From contig NZ_JAHLQO010000004.1 of assembly GCF_018919265.1 (NCBI RefSeq), positions 62,001-126,000 on the forward strand: 64,000 bases of DNA. Reading direction: 5' to 3'. Within the stretch, counting starts at the first letter, position 1. Every line of letters starts with the position of its first letter. Below, piece by piece: positions 28,333 through 37,460 of this stretch. The notes beneath the pieces are model-generated. The model was not told the DNA's origin, made no database searches, and saw nothing but the letters and a program-made list of their open reading frames with translations. The DNA comes from Peptoniphilus ovalis. GTDB taxonomy: Bacteria > Bacillota > Clostridia > Tissierellales > Peptoniphilaceae. The position numbers were made by a program, and so were the translations under genes.

Positions 28333-28959
28333 TTAGTCCATCCAGCTTGAGTCTTGTGGATTATCTCTAAATTTTTTAAGTTTTTCTATTTGATCTTCTT
28401 TTATATAATCTAGTTCATGAGCAACTTCAATTAATTCATCGAAGTTTGAAAGTGAATAATGATTAAATCCAGCTTTCTCAAAGTTTTCTTTGGCAGAATT
28501 CATATTGTAAGTAAATATACTTACTATTCCCAAAACTTCATAGGATTCATCTACTAAAGCTTTTGCTGCTTCAATAGAAGATCCTCCAGTTGAGAATAAA
28601 TCTTCAATAACCACAACTCTTGCACCTTCAATTTTTGCACCTTCAATTTTATTTCCCTTGCCATGGTCTTTGTTTGAACTTCTTACAAATCCCATAGGAA
28701 GATTCATTTTATCTGCAATAATAGCAGCATGAGGTATGCCTGCAGTTGCAGTACCCATAATGTATTCTACATTTTCAAAATTTTCTTCAATAAGTTTTAC
28801 AAGTGAATCTTCAACTAAATCTCTGTCCTCTGGATAAGAAAGTATTAGTCTATTGTCGCAATATATTGGAGATTTTATTCCTGAAGCCCATGTATATGGA
28901 TCATCTGGAGAAAGAGTTACTGCTTTTTGCTTTAATAAAATCTTTGCTACTTCTTTCAT
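28333..28959 (-). CDS. pyrE: Orotate phosphoribosyltransferase
   Basis: A 208-residue enzyme that attaches phosphoribosyl from PRPP to orotate, giving OMP. The PRPP-binding loop reads VVVIEDLFSTGGSSIEAAKAL near 111-131, and YTWASGIKSPIYCDNR at the N-terminus is the family's orotate-binding pattern. It starts one base before the end of pyrF (TAATG overlap), so the two consecutive steps are co-translated. RBS AGGAGG lies inside pyrF. Confidence 0.96.
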   Translation of the reverse strand: MKEVAKILLKQKAVTLSPDDPYTWASGIKSPIYCDNRLILSYPEDRDLVEDSLVKLIEENFENVEYIMGTATAGIPHAAIIADKMNLPMGFVRSSNKDHGKGNKIEGAKIEGARVVVIEDLFSTGGSSIEAAKALVDESYEVLGIVSIFTYNMNSAKENFEKAGFNHYSLSNFDELIEVAHELDYIKEDQIEKLKKFRDNPQDSSWMD

Positions 28960-29666
28960 TACTTGCCTCCTAAAAATTCTTCTTTAATTTCTCTATAAGC
29001 ATTAAGTGGATTTTCTGCTTTTGTAATAGGTCTTCCCACTACGATATAGTCAGATCCTAGTTTTCTTGCATCCTTTGGAGTTACTACTCTTTTTTGGTCA
29101 TCAGAATTATTTTTGTCTTTTCTAATTCCTGGTGTAACTGTTATAAATTCTTCTCCAAGTGCCTCTTTTATTTTAGGAACTTCTAATGCAGAGCACACTA
29201 TTCCGCTAAGACCTGAATTTTTTGAAAGCTTTGCATATGAAAGCACAACGTCTTCTAGGACTAAATCTTTATCGATTTTTATTTCATCATGCATTGTATC
29301 TTCATCAGTTGAAGTAAGCATAGTAACTGCAAGACTAATTACTTCTTTATTAGATTCTTTAATTAATTTTGAAGCTTCATTAAGCATTTTACCAGTGCCT
29401 GCAGCATGGTAATTAATCATATCTACATCAAGAGATAAAAGTGATCTTGTAGCACCAGCGCATGTATTTGGAATGTCGTGAATTTTTAAATCAAGAAAAA
29501 TCTTATGACCAAGTTTTTTTATTTTTCTAACAATTTCTGGACCTTCTTTATAAAAAAGTTCCATTCCAACTTTTACAAAAACTTCTTCTTCTTTGAAATT
29601 TTCTAAAAAACTTAAAGCATCTCTTCCATTTGGAAAATCAAGTGCAATTATTACATCTTTTGCCAT
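28959..29666 (-). CDS. pyrF: Orotidine 5'-phosphate decarboxylase
   Basis: A 235-residue enzyme making UMP from OMP. IALDFPNGRDAL at the N-terminus, the catalytic DLKIHDIPNT (Asp-x-Lys-x-x-Asp) near 60-69 and VTPGIR plus VVGRPIT at the C-terminal phosphate site identify it. The frame is open to 29711, but the ATG at 29666 is chosen: AGGTT sits just before it and MAKDVIIALDF is the standard start. The prfB stop at 29674 overlaps the RBS, so pyrF is probably coupled to prfB. Confidence 0.95.
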   Translation of the reverse strand: MAKDVIIALDFPNGRDALSFLENFKEEEVFVKVGMELFYKEGPEIVRKIKKLGHKIFLDLKIHDIPNTCAGATRSLLSLDVDMINYHAAGTGKMLNEASKLIKESNKEVISLAVTMLTSTDEDTMHDEIKIDKDLVLEDVVLSYAKLSKNSGLSGIVCSALEVPKIKEALGEEFITVTPGIRKDKNNSDDQKRVVTPKDARKLGSDYIVVGRPITKAENPLNAYREIKEEFLGGK

Positions 29667-29673
29667 ATTAACC

Positions 29674-30789
29674 TCAACTTTCTTCAGTAGCTTTATCTTG
29701 AAGATAAGCATTTATAAAGACATCTAAATCTCCATCCATAACCTTATTTACATCACCAACATCTACATTAGTTCTGTGGTCTTTAACCATTGTGTAAGGT
29801 TGGAAAACATAGGAACGAATTTGTGAACCCCAAGCAATTTGTGAATAATTTCCTTGTAAGTCTTCGATTTTTTCTTTCTTTTCTTCTTCTGCTAGGGCTA
29901 TAAGTTTTGCCTTTAACATATTCATTGCCTTTTCTCTGTTTTGAATTTGGCTTCTTTCGTTTTGACATTGAACAACGATACCTGTTGGAATATGTGTAAT
30001 TCTAACTGCAGAGTCAGTAGTATTTACGTGTTGTCCGCCTGCTCCTGATGAACGATAAGTGTCTACTTTAATTTCATCTTCTTTAATTTCAACTTCTGTA
30101 TCATCATCAAGTTCTGGGAAAACATCCACTGATGAGAATGAAGTGTGCCTTCTCTTATTAGAATCAAAAGGAGAAATTCTTACAAGTCTGTGAACTCCCT
30201 TTTCACCTTTTAAATATCCATAGGCGTTGTCTCCTAAAATTTTCAAAGTAACTGATTTGATTCCAGCCTCATCTTCTTTTAAAATATCTAGAGTTTCAAT
30301 TTTAAATCCCTTGTTTTCAGCATATCTTGTATACATTCTTAAAAGCATACTTGCCCAGTCTTGAGCTTCAGTTCCACCTGCTCCTGCGTGAATTGAAAGA
30401 ATTGCATCGTGAGAATCATACTCTCCATTTAAAAGTGTATCTAGTTTAAAAGCTGAAGTTTTCTTTTCAATCTCATCAACTAATTCTTGAAAATCTGAAT
30501 ATGACGAATAATCTTCCTCAATTTCCATAAGAGTAATTAAATCTTCTGCATCTTCTATTAAACTTTTAATATCTTCATATTGATTAACTTTATTCTGATA
30601 GTGATTAGTTTCTTTTATAACTTTTTGAGCTGAATCATTGTCATCCCAAAAACCTGGTTCCATTTGTTTTTTATTTAATTCAACAACTTTTTCTTTTAAA
30701 TCATCTATTTGAATAGATTCGCCCAAAGATTTTGTCGTTGTTTTGGAACTTTCCAGTCGCTCTTTATCTAAATAGATATTTTGCTCCAT
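29674..30789 (-). CDS. prfB: Peptide chain release factor 2
   Basis: A 371-residue RF2 that reads UGA and UAA stop codons. The stop-codon-reading tripeptide SPF (RISPFDSNKRRHTSF) and the GGQ peptidyl hydrolysis motif (SSGAGGQHVNTTDSAVRITH) are present. Many bacteria autoregulate prfB by a +1 frameshift at an in-frame UGA near codon 25; here the frame is uninterrupted through that region (GESIQIDDLKEK) and no CTTTGA is present, so that control is absent. RBS AAAGGAGG. First gene of the run to pyrF, pyrE, ykvA and mpg. Confidence 0.96.
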   Translation of the reverse strand: MEQNIYLDKERLESSKTTTKSLGESIQIDDLKEKVVELNKKQMEPGFWDDNDSAQKVIKETNHYQNKVNQYEDIKSLIEDAEDLITLMEIEEDYSSYSDFQELVDEIEKKTSAFKLDTLLNGEYDSHDAILSIHAGAGGTEAQDWASMLLRMYTRYAENKGFKIETLDILKEDEAGIKSVTLKILGDNAYGYLKGEKGVHRLVRISPFDSNKRRHTSFSSVDVFPELDDDTEVEIKEDEIKVDTYRSSGAGGQHVNTTDSAVRITHIPTGIVVQCQNERSQIQNREKAMNMLKAKLIALAEEEKKEKIEDLQGNYSQIAWGSQIRSYVFQPYTMVKDHRTNVDVGDVNKVMDGDLDVFINAYLQDKATEES

Positions 30790-30886
30790 AAAAGCCTCCT
30801 TTATATTATTTATTTAAGTATATCACATTAATTATCTTTGTATATTTTATTGCATAAATGGCGATAATTCAATAAGATTATAAAAT

Positions 30887-30922
30887 AAAAAATTCGGCTG
30901 CATCCATAGACAGCCGAATTTA
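30887..30922 (-). terminator. Terminator after the flavodiiron protein gene
   Basis: On the minus strand ATTCGGCTG (plus 30911-30919) pairs with CAGCCGAAT (plus 30892-30900), followed by T5-6 and ATTTTAT. It ends the two-gene acyl-CoA dehydrogenase fusion / flavodiiron operon. Confidence 0.88.
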
Positions 30923-30956
30923 ATCTATTCATCCACACCGATTTGGTTAGGTATTT

Positions 30957-32195
30957 TTAGTTTGCAGATTTTTCTTTTACTTCTCTAATTTTTGCCATTG
31001 ATTCGATAATTGAATCAGCTAAAGCTTCCATGTCGTTTTCGTTAGCCTTATTTAAAGCTGAGTTAATAGTAACTCTTTCTGGAAGTACATCAAATAATTT
31101 AAGATTTTCATCAATAAATTCTTCAATCTTATCTCCAACTGTACAAGCCCAAGTACCATTTTCGATAATACCAACAGTTCTGTTTTGTACATTAAGAGCT
31201 TCAAGATCCATTAGGAAGTTCTTCATTACTGGATAAATTCCTAGATTGTATGTTACTGATGCAATGACAATGTGGGAATATTTAAAAGTATCAGAGATTA
31301 AATATGACATGTGAGTGTTACTTACATCGTGTACAACTACATTAGTCATTCCCTTATCGCATAGTCTACTTGCAAGAGCTTGAGCAGCACGTTCTGTATT
31401 TCCATACATGGATGCGTAAACAATCATAACTCCTTCTTCTTCTGGTTCATATCTTGACCATTTGTCATATTTATCAATAAACCATCCAATATTTTCTCTC
31501 CAAACTGGTCCGTGAAGTGGACAGATATATTTAATATCAACAGTTGAAGCTTTTTTAAGAACGTCTTGTACAAATGGTCCATATTTACCTACGATATTAG
31601 TTAAATATCTTCTAGCAGAGTCAAGCCAATCTCTTTCGAAATTAACTTCATCAGCAAATAGTTTTCCGTCTAAAGTTCCGAAAGTACCAAAAGCATCTGC
31701 TGCGAATAATACTCCATCAGTTGTATCAAAACTTACTAGAACTTCTGGCCAGTGAACCATTGGAGCTTCTAAGAATATAAATTCGTGTTTACCGAAAGAA
31801 ATAGTATCTCCTTCTTCAACGATAATTGATTGTTCTTCGCTTACATGGAATCCATATTGTCTCATGAATTCAAAGCCTTGTTCACTTGCAATTACTTTAA
31901 CATTTGGATATCTTAATACAATTTCATCAATTGTTGCAGCATGGTCTGGTTCTAAGTGGTGAATTACAAGATAATCAAGATCTTCTCCATCAAGAACTTC
32001 TGCTACATTTTCTAAGAAATCTTTAGCAATTGACCAATCAACAGTATCAAATACTACATTTTTTTCATCCTTTAGTACATATGAGTTATATGTTACTCCT
32101 TCAGGAATAGGGAATATATTTTCAAACAATGATAATCTATGGTCATTACCACCAACATAATATATATCATCTGTAACTTTTCTAACAGTATACAT
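30957..32195 (-). CDS. Flavodiiron protein (FprA-type rubredoxin:oxygen oxidoreductase)
   Basis: A 412-residue soluble enzyme reducing O2 to water, or NO to N2O, with electrons usually delivered by rubredoxin. The N-terminal metallo-beta-lactamase-like domain (1-250) carries the diiron ligands: HHLEPDH (His80, Glu82, Asp84/His85), MVHWPE, LFAADAFG and CPLHGPVW. The C-terminal flavodoxin domain (about 253-400) starts VIVYASMYGNTERAA. This is the class A two-domain form. RBS AAAGGAGG. It follows, by 11 bases, the acyl-CoA dehydrogenase fusion that ends in a rubredoxin domain, its natural electron donor, so the pair probably works together in oxygen defence. Confidence 0.95.
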   Translation of the reverse strand: MYTVRKVTDDIYYVGGNDHRLSLFENIFPIPEGVTYNSYVLKDEKNVVFDTVDWSIAKDFLENVAEVLDGEDLDYLVIHHLEPDHAATIDEIVLRYPNVKVIASEQGFEFMRQYGFHVSEEQSIIVEEGDTISFGKHEFIFLEAPMVHWPEVLVSFDTTDGVLFAADAFGTFGTLDGKLFADEVNFERDWLDSARRYLTNIVGKYGPFVQDVLKKASTVDIKYICPLHGPVWRENIGWFIDKYDKWSRYEPEEEGVMIVYASMYGNTERAAQALASRLCDKGMTNVVVHDVSNTHMSYLISDTFKYSHIVIASVTYNLGIYPVMKNFLMDLEALNVQNRTVGIIENGTWACTVGDKIEEFIDENLKLFDVLPERVTINSALNKANENDMEALADSIIESMAKIREVKEKSAN

Positions 32196-32206
32196 TTGTT
32201 CCTCCT

Positions 32207-34144
32207 TTATTTTCTATCTGCTGGGTATTCTTCTTCAATGAAGTTTTGTTTTTCTTCTTGACATTCTGGACATGTCCAATCATCAGGTAATCTATCGAAT
32301 TCTGTACCAGCATCGATTTCTCCTTCTGGATCACCGAAGTTTGGATCATATTCGTATCCACATCCTGGACAAACCATTACTTTGTAGTTAGGAGCTAATT
32401 TTCTTGGTTTAGATCTTCTAACTTTTTTCATTGGAGGAGCTGGATCTTTTTCACCAGTACCAAATGCTTCTGCAAGAAGTGGCATAATTTCAAACATATC
32501 TCCAACAATACCATAGTCACAGTTCTTAAATATTGGAGCACCAGCATTTTTGTTGATAGCTACAATAGTTGAAGCATTTTTAATACCCTTTAAGTGTTGG
32601 TTAGCTCCAGAAATACCACAAGCTATATATAGATTTCCGTTGAATTTTTGTCCTGACATACCAACATATCTTTCAAGAGGAATTAATTTCATAGTTTCAG
32701 CAACAGGTCTAGATCCACCTAGTGCAGCACCAGCAGCGTGAGCAAGTTCTCTTGCCATATCCATATTTTCTTCTCCACCGATACCTTTACCTACAGCAAC
32801 TACTCTTTCAGCATCATAAACTGGAGTATCAATATCAATACCTACTGAGAAGTCATAACCATCTTTCTTAAGGTTTTTAACAAGAATTTCTACAGCTTCT
32901 TCAGCAGTATCAGCCTTGATGATTTCTCTCTTTCTTTCTCCTGTAATAGGACCTGCTTTTTTATCAATTGCAGCAGCTTTTCCTTTTTTCTTAGGAGCTT
33001 TACCTATTAGGTGACTTGCTACTACAACTCTTTGAATTTCAGATGTACCTTCATAAATAGTAGTAATCTTAGCATCTCTGAAGAATCTTTCTACATCCAT
33101 TCCCTTTAGGTAACCATTACCACCGTGAATTTGAAGTGCTTCATTTACAACCCACATTGCAACTTCAGATGCAACTGTCTTACACATTGCAGCTTCCATT
33201 GAATAATTTTCATGATTTTGTTTCATTTCAGCAGCTGAATAAATCATAAGTCTTGCTGCTCTAATTTTAGTTGCCATATCAGCAATCTTAAATCTAATAG
33301 CTTGTTGAGAAGCAATTGGTCTACCAAATTGAACTCTTTCTTTTGCATAAGAAAGTGCAGCTTCATATGCACCTTGTGCAATTCCTAGAGCTTGAGAAGC
33401 GATACCGATTCTACCGCCATCAAGTGTTTGCATTGCGATTCTAAATCCTTGACCTTCTTTACCAAGTAGATTTTCTTTAGGAACTTTAACATTGTTAAAT
33501 TGAAGTTCAGCAGTAGTTGAAGATCTAATACCTAATTTGTCATAGTGGTCTCCAAATGTAAATCCTTCCATTCCTTTTTCAAGAATGAATGCTGAAATAC
33601 CGTGAGTTCCAATTCCTGGAGTTGTTACAGCATATACTACATATATATCAGCTGCTGGAGCATTAGTAATAAATATCTTATTACCATTTAAAATGTAATA
33701 ATCTCCTTCAAGAACAGCTGTTGTTTCAGTTCCCCCTGCATCAGAACCTGCATTAGGTTCAGTAAGACCAAAAGCACCTAGCTTTTCCCCTTTAGCTAGT
33801 GGAACTAAATATTTTTCTTTTTGTTCTTGTGTACCAAAAGCTTGGATAGGATAAGAACCAAGTGATGTATGAGCTGATAAAACTACCCCAACACCTGCAT
33901 CTACTCTAGATAATTCTTCTACAGCAATTGCATAAGAAATAACATCTTTTCCTGCTCCGCCTTCTTCTTCTGAATAAGGAAGTCCCATCCAACCATTTTC
34001 ACCAATTTTTTTGATGATTTCTTCTGGAAATTCATTGTTTTGATCAAGGCCAAAAGAAAGTGGCTTAATCTCAGATTCTGCAAATTCTCTTATAGCTTTA
34101 CGAAGCTCTTCATGTTCTGCAGTAGTCTTGTACATATTTGACAT
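32207..34144 (-). CDS. Acyl-CoA dehydrogenase / ETF-alpha FAD domain / rubredoxin fusion
   Basis: A 645-residue three-part redox protein. Residues 1-382 are a short-chain acyl-CoA dehydrogenase ([24 protein letters not shown], and [11 protein letters not shown] with catalytic Glu365). After a Lys-rich linker, about 405-562 form the C-terminal FAD domain of electron-transfer flavoprotein alpha ([33 protein letters not shown]); the EtfA N-terminal domain and EtfB are not present. Residues 588-640 are a rubredoxin (Cys592, 595, 625, 628). The frame is open to 34225, but the ATG at 34144 follows AGGAGG and begins the real domain. A strong promoter and operator-like dyad lie upstream; a flavodiiron gene follows. 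Confidence 0.93.
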   Translation of the reverse strand: MSNMYKTTAEHEELRKAIREFAESEIKPLSFGLDQNNEFPEEIIKKIGENGWMGLPYSEEEGGAGKDVISYAIAVEELSRVDAGVGVVLSAHTSLGSYPIQAFGTQEQKEKYLVPLAKGEKLGAFGLTEPNAGSDAGGTETTAVLEGDYYILNGNKIFITNAPAADIYVVYAVTTPGIGTHGISAFILEKGMEGFTFGDHYDKLGIRSSTTAELQFNNVKVPKENLLGKEGQGFRIAMQTLDGGRIGIASQALGIAQGAYEAALSYAKERVQFGRPIASQQAIRFKIADMATKIRAARLMIYSAAEMKQNHENYSMEAAMCKTVASEVAMWVVNEALQIHGGNGYLKGMDVERFFRDAKITTIYEGTSEIQRVVVASHLIGKAPKKKGKAAAIDKKAGPITGERKREIIKADTAEEAVEILVKNLKKDGYDFSVGIDIDTPVYDAERVVAVGKGIGGEENMDMARELAHAAGAALGGSRPVAETMKLIPLERYVGMSGQKFNGNLYIACGISGANQHLKGIKNASTIVAINKNAGAPIFKNCDYGIVGDMFEIMPLLAEAFGTGEKDPAPPMKKVRRSKPRKLAPNYKVMVCPGCGYEYDPNFGDPEGEIDAGTEFDRLPDDWTCPECQEEKQNFIEEEYPADRK

Positions 34145-34204
34145 ATTTTCCTCCTTCTTAAATAAAAAAATACTACATGTTACCAATTTCATTTTAAATA
34201 AAAA

Positions 34205-34225
34205 TTGTACCAAACCGGTATACAA
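34205..34225. promoter_or_regulatory. Operator-like inverted repeat at the transcription start
   Basis: TTGTACC (34205-34211) and GGTATACAA (34217-34225) form an imperfect dyad covering positions from about +1 downstream of the promoter at 34233-34261. GTATACAA recurs at 34234-34241 across the -10 box. A repressor bound here would block transcription. It does not match Rex or another operator I know. Confidence 0.5.
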
Positions 34226-34232
34226 TAATTAC

Positions 34233-34261
34233 AGTATACAACAACTTATCTAAAGTGTCAA
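34233..34261 (-). promoter_or_regulatory. Near-consensus sigma-A promoter for the acyl-CoA dehydrogenase fusion operon
   Basis: Minus-strand TTGACA (plus 34256-34261), exactly 17 bases, then TATACT (plus 34233-34238). The predicted start is near 34226, leaving a leader of about 80 bases. The remaining gap to the divergent nitroreductase gene (34262-34475) is A/T-rich, with nothing else recognised. Confidence 0.8.
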
Positions 34262-34475
34262 AGGTTTTCTCAAACGATAAAAATATAAAAATTTGTTGGA
34301 AAACTAAGAAATTAAACATACTTTTAGATAAATCCGTTTGATTGATTTATACCCAAATTATACAAAATAATCATTATATATTAATTTTTTTGCTTTTTCT
34401 CTTTAATATATTTTATTTTTTAGTGAAATAATATAAAATTTAATAAACAAGAAAATTTTGGTGATGGAGGTTAAT

Positions 34476-35057
34476 ATGGATTTAAAAAAATTATTAGAAT
34501 GGCGAAGAACTTATAGGAAATTTAACGAATCAAAAAAGATTGATAAAAATGACATCGAAGAAATTTTAGACTCAATTAAATTTGCTTCATGTGCAAACAA
34601 TAGACAGTTCTTAAGATTTATTTCAATTGAAAGCGAAGAAAAGGTTTTAGAAGTTTTTAAAAATTCTCTATGGGCTGCATCTCTTCCCCGTGATGTTGCT
34701 ACACCTAAAGAAGGCGAAAGACCAGTTTACTTTGTAGCAATTCTAACTGATGAAAAGAGAAAATTAAGATTTAATGGAATTGATGAAGGTTTAGTGATTT
34801 CAAATTTAACTCTAGCTGCTGCAGAAAAAGGAATTGGATCATGTATCATTGGAAGTGTAAAAGATGCAAAGATACGTGAAATTTTAGGTTATGATGAAAA
34901 TTATTCATGCGAAGTTGTAGTTGCCTTTGGCTATCCAATTGTAGAATCATCAATTAAAGAGATTGAAATTGACGAAGATCAGTCATATTATTTAGATGAT
35001 AAGGGAAATTATGTAGTTCCTAAATATAAAAAAGAAGATATAGTAAAAAGAATATAA
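34476..35057 (+). CDS. Nitroreductase family protein
   Basis: A 193-residue FMN-dependent NAD(P)H oxidoreductase of the nitroreductase fold. LLEWRRTYRKFNESKKID at the N-terminus is the FMN-phosphate binding pattern, and ISNLTLAAAEKGIGSCIIGSVKDAKIREILGY is the family's central helix and loop. The physiological substrate is unknown (quinones, nitro compounds or flavin are possible). The frame reaches a TTG at 34458, but the ATG at 34476 is chosen because GGAGG (34466-34470) precedes it. Monocistronic, divergent from the acyl-CoA dehydrogenase operon, followed by terminators. Confidence 0.88.
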   Translation: MDLKKLLEWRRTYRKFNESKKIDKNDIEEILDSIKFASCANNRQFLRFISIESEEKVLEVFKNSLWAASLPRDVATPKEGERPVYFVAILTDEKRKLRFNGIDEGLVISNLTLAAAEKGIGSCIIGSVKDAKIREILGYDENYSCEVVVAFGYPIVESSIKEIEIDEDQSYYLDDKGNYVVPKYKKEDIVKRI

Positions 35058-35118
35058 AAACATTTTAAAAGAATATAAAAAAGTCTCTTATGAGAAGCTT
35101 TCAAAGTGTCAAAAAGTA

Positions 35119-35164
35119 AAAACCCACTATAAAAGCGAAATTCTGTGAGCTTTATAGTGGGTTT
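35119..35164 (-). terminator. Terminator for telA operon (minus strand)
   Basis: AAACCCACTATAAA pairs with TTTATAGTGGGTTT across a ~17-base inner stem-loop. On the minus strand it is followed by TTACTTTTTG, so it fits best as the end of the cca-to-telA transcript. Confidence 0.7.
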
Positions 35165-35179
35165 ATCTAATGACTTAAT

Positions 35180-35203
35180 ACCTCCTATAAGGAGGTGTTT
35201 TTT
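35180..35203 (+). terminator. Terminator for the nitroreductase gene (plus strand)
   Basis: ACCTCC-TATA-AGGAGGT followed by a T6 run on the plus strand, overlapping the telA stop codon. Together with the hairpin at 35119-35164 it insulates convergent transcripts. Confidence 0.75.
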
Positions 35204-36326
35204 ATTTATTTGCTATATCTCTAAGTGAGTTTTTTAAATTTTCTTCTATTTTTCTTAGCTCTTCACTTGCTTCTTCTCTCTTCTTATGGCCCTCTCGTTG
35301 AATTTCACGAACTTCAGTTAGGGCTTGAATAAGTTGATCATTAGTATATTTTATAGTTTCCATATCAACAATTCCTCTTTCAGATAATCTTGCCGTGTCA
35401 ACTGTAGTTTGTTTTAATGTCTCTGCATTTTTCTTTAAGAGTTTGTTCGTTAAATCAGTAACTTCTTTTGTAGTCTTAGCTGCTTCCCTAGAATGATTAG
35501 CTCCAAGTGCAATAACCATTTGTGACTTCCAAAGTGGAATAGTGTTTACAATAGTAGATTGAATTTTTTCAACCATAACTGTGTTAGAAGATTGCACCAT
35601 TCTAATTTGAGGAGCCATTTGAAGTGAAACCATTCTTGTTAAGTCCAAGTCGTGAAGTTTCTTTTCAAATCTATTAATCATATTTACATAGTCATTTGCC
35701 TTTTGTGCATCTACTGGAAGATTTGATGTATTTGCCTTTGATTGAAGTTTTGGAAGCTCTTCATTCATTGCGATTTCTAGTTTTTTTCTACCAGCTAAAA
35801 TATACATGCTAAGTTCTTTATAATATGACTCGTTTAACTCATACATTTGGTCAAGAGTTGCTATATCTTTCATTAGAGTTACTTGATGATTTTCAAGTGA
35901 CTTAATAATTGCATTTACATTTTTTTCTGCAGAGTCGTATTTAGTTTTTAGAGATGATACATTGTTAAATTGTTTTTTAAAGAATCCAACAAGCTTGTTG
36001 TCATTTTCATCAATATCAAAACTATTTAGTTCAGTTACAACATCATTAAGTAAATGTCCCACATCTCCTAAATCTTTAGTTTTTACTGATTCTAAAGTCT
36101 TTTCCGAAAAATTAGAAATCTTTCTCTGAGCTCCTACTCCATATTGAAGAACTACATTTGAATTTGTAAGATCTATCATCTCTGCAAATTCATCGACTTG
36201 CTTTTGTTCTTCTGGAGAAAGTTTTACTTCAGCTTTATTTTCATCAATGTCATCAATTTTTACAATCTCATTTTCTTGTTCTAAATTTTCTGCTCCATCT
36301 AGGGATAATTTAATTTCTCTTTCCAA
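35202..36326 (-). CDS. TelA-family toxic anion resistance protein
   Basis: A 374-residue coiled-coil protein of the TelA/YaaN family, named after tellurite resistance but broadly linked to cell-envelope stress. Diagnostic segment: LENHQVTLMKDIATLDQMYELNESYYKELSMYILAGRKKLE near 147-187, with long predicted helices throughout and no membrane segment. The start is TTG at 36324-36326 with GGGAGGT eight bases upstream; no closer ATG exists. It follows xpaC by five bases, the same pairing as B. subtilis xpaC-yaaN. The molecular role is unknown. Confidence 0.9.
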   Translation of the reverse strand: MEREIKLSLDGAENLEQENEIVKIDDIDENKAEVKLSPEEQKQVDEFAEMIDLTNSNVVLQYGVGAQRKISNFSEKTLESVKTKDLGDVGHLLNDVVTELNSFDIDENDNKLVGFFKKQFNNVSSLKTKYDSAEKNVNAIIKSLENHQVTLMKDIATLDQMYELNESYYKELSMYILAGRKKLEIAMNEELPKLQSKANTSNLPVDAQKANDYVNMINRFEKKLHDLDLTRMVSLQMAPQIRMVQSSNTVMVEKIQSTIVNTIPLWKSQMVIALGANHSREAAKTTKEVTDLTNKLLKKNAETLKQTTVDTARLSERGIVDMETIKYTNDQLIQALTEVREIQREGHKKREEASEELRKIEENLKNSLRDIANK

Positions 36327-36331
36327 AATAT

Positions 36332-37453
36332 TTACCTCCCAATTTTAAATTCATCTTCATCTAAAAGACCTTCTTGTCTTAGCATATTTTTTAAAACGCT
36401 AATATCACTTGAAAGATCCATAGCTTTTTCTGCGTACAAATTATCAAGCAGCTTTAGAAAGGCTTGTTTAATTGTATCCATTGTGTTCTCTATTTCAATT
36501 ATAGATGATTTTGCTGATTCAGTAGGTTTTTCACTCATTTCAATATAAGACTCTGATAATTTAACTGTAGTTGGTAGGTAATATTTAACTGCCCTATCTA
36601 AATCAGAAGCTGTATTTGGATTTTCTCTAAGTAGTTCAAAAATCTTTACAGTAATATTTAAAATCTCACGAACTTTAGAACTCATTGGCTCTTTAATTTC
36701 TTCAGATATTTTAGTAAGTTTAGTAACTTGAATCTTAGCATCATTAATTAAACTTTGAATATCTTCATTAACTTCACTGTTATTATTTGACTCATTTAAT
36801 TCTAAAAGATGTTCTTTATATAATTTATAAGTCTTAGAGTCAAGTATAAAAAGCTCACCATTTTCTACAATTCTCGCCTGTCTGTAATAATCTTTGTCTA
36901 TCATTTCAAGCAAATCATTTATAGTGAATTCTATTGGTTTTGCAGTAATTGCTGCAAGATCTGCCACAGGAATTACAGTATTATTTCCTATTTCACGATT
37001 GTATTTTCTAAATCTTATTAATAAATCCTTTGTACGTTTTGCCTTTCTAACTCCATAAAATGAAGCGGCTAATGCTGGAATAATCCAAACAACCATAAGA
37101 ATTAAGTTTTCTATTATAGATTTAGGTGCACTTAATGAACTGACAGCATCCATAAGAAGTCCAGCCAAGATAAAAAGATGAACACCAATTGAAACTTTAC
37201 TCAATGTATCCCAAGTTTTAATTTGTTTAACAGCCTTTGGACTTTGATTTATAACTCTATCGTCATTTTGTATTGAATAGGGAATTTTCGAAGAATCTCT
37301 ACCAACTATCTTTGATAGAGATTTTCTAGTGAAGTCTAAAGCAGTATCAATTCCCCCTTCAATTAAATCTCCGATTTCTTTAAAGTTTTCGTTTTTAATA
37401 GCATTATTTATAATATTTTCAAATTTATTTTCTCTATCAGTATTTTTATTCAT
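36332..37453 (-). CDS. XpaC-like 5-bromo-4-chloroindolyl phosphate hydrolysis family protein
   Basis: A 373-residue protein. Two hydrophobic segments near 98-115 (SIGVHLFILAGLLMDAVSS) and 122-143 (NLILMVVWIIPALAASFYG) form a hairpin, followed by a basic stretch and a long helical cytoplasmic part. This layout and the telA neighbour match XpaC. The family name records a phenotype; enzymatic hydrolysis is not established. A GTG at 37459 is in frame, but it lies inside the Shine-Dalgarno GAGGTG; the ATG at 37453 with five-base spacing is preferred. Confidence 0.8.
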   Translation of the reverse strand: MNKNTDRENKFENIINNAIKNENFKEIGDLIEGGIDTALDFTRKSLSKIVGRDSSKIPYSIQNDDRVINQSPKAVKQIKTWDTLSKVSIGVHLFILAGLLMDAVSSLSAPKSIIENLILMVVWIIPALAASFYGVRKAKRTKDLLIRFRKYNREIGNNTVIPVADLAAITAKPIEFTINDLLEMIDKDYYRQARIVENGELFILDSKTYKLYKEHLLELNESNNNSEVNEDIQSLINDAKIQVTKLTKISEEIKEPMSSKVREILNITVKIFELLRENPNTASDLDRAVKYYLPTTVKLSESYIEMSEKPTESAKSSIIEIENTMDTIKQAFLKLLDNLYAEKAMDLSSDISVLKNMLRQEGLLDEDEFKIGR

Positions 37454-37460
37454 ACTCACC

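Noticed and set aside
29783-29968. Basic 61-codon minus-strand ORF inside prfB
   Set aside because: It is an out-of-frame shadow of prfB; its Lys/Arg richness comes from the A/G-rich coding strand.
34145-34225. 27-residue N-terminal extension of the acyl-CoA dehydrogenase fusion
   Set aside because: It runs up to the predicted transcription start, lacks an RBS and precedes the AGGAGG that serves the ATG at 34144.
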